Source: Thermodesulfatator sp.
GTDB taxonomy: Bacteria > Desulfobacterota > Thermodesulfobacteria > Thermodesulfobacteriales > Thermodesulfobacteriaceae
Assembly (NCBI GenBank): GCA_027036915.1
Contig: JALWCD010000109.1
Span: 1-10,119, forward strand
DNA length: 10,119 nucleotides
Direction of reading: 5' to 3'
The notes beneath the pieces are model-generated. The model had not been told where the DNA came from and did not search any database. It worked only from the letters and a program-made list of their open reading frames with translations. Below, piece by piece: positions 10,056-10,119 of the stretch; within the stretch, counting starts at the first letter, position 1, and every line of letters starts with the position of its first letter. The position numbers and the translations under genes are program-made.

Positions 10056-10119
10056 ATGGAGGCGATCCGGCGGATAATCGATCTCGTGGAAGAGAGGCTT
10101 GGGATAAAGCCCCAAATAG
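10056..10119 (+). CDS. Start of an unrecognised gene (3' end outside the window)
   Basis: Only 21 codons are visible: M-E-A-I-R-R-I-I-D-L-V-E-E-R-L-G-I-K-P-Q-I, an amphipathic helix. The frame also has ATG 10032, which coincides with the predicted transcription start and could be a leaderless start adding M-A-P-G-G-V-R-E. I prefer ATG 10056 because its leader CCAGGCGGGGTG (10038-10049) plus GAGAGAG matches the csx3 leader CCAGGCGGGGTG (9218-9229) plus GGAGG with nearly the same distance to the ATG (18 against 17 nt). That similarity also suggests common translation control or a local duplication. Function cannot be judged. Confidence 0.5.
   Translation, partial: MEAIRRIIDLVEERLGIKPQI

Overview
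The window looks like accessory DNA from a hyperthermophilic crenarchaeon (Thermoproteota), either an integrated element, a plasmid/virus, or a chromosomal island. The evidence is indirect: very short, tightly packed genes; AGG/AGA and ATA codons; GTG starts; GGTG/GAGG-type ribosome binding sites; archaeal TATA boxes about 26 nt upstream of inferred transcription starts, some leaderless; and T-tract terminators. I see no rRNA, tRNA, integrase, replication initiator, transposase or CRISPR array, so neither the element type nor the species can be fixed. Most proteins are unrecognised and under 160 residues, as is typical of archaeal viruses and plasmids.

Left part (1-2570): the tail of a small gene, a convergent hypothetical gene, a 178-residue helical protein, then on the minus strand a TGT-fold protein that I read as a DpdA-like DNA 7-deazaguanine (preQ0) transglycosylase. 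It is transcribed divergently, from what appears to be one shared symmetrical TATA element, from a two-gene unit made of a 56-residue two-helix membrane protein and an acidic 97-residue protein.

Middle (2570-6290): small convergent and divergent units. These include a coiled-coil protein, an alpha/beta protein, a coupled ribbon-helix-helix (RHH) regulator plus zinc-ribbon pair with a candidate autoregulatory operator, a second operon with a 57-residue RHH protein, and a two-gene unit of unrecognised proteins. Two minus-strand genes end in T-tracts directly followed by a conserved 16-bp palindrome, and a third copy of that palindrome lies far away in the intergenic region.

Right part (6294-10119): a Cas4/RecB-like PD-(D/E)XK nuclease on the minus strand, then about 1.3 kb with no credible gene but dense with repeats (a 143-bp duplication carrying TATA boxes, long inverted repeats, a 25-bp near-perfect palindrome, a 32-bp direct repeat). 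This is the best candidate for a control or replication-origin region. It is followed by a three-gene operon whose first gene is a paralogue of the gene at 2613-2918, then an orphan Csx3 (Crn3-type cyclic tetra-adenylate ring nuclease) of lower GC content, a pyrimidine-rich spacer, and the start of one more gene.

The most striking combination is DpdA-like DNA base modification plus an orphan Csx3. The first could hide DNA from restriction and the second could switch off type III CRISPR signalling. Together they would suit a mobile element carrying counter-defence functions, but that joint role is an inference.
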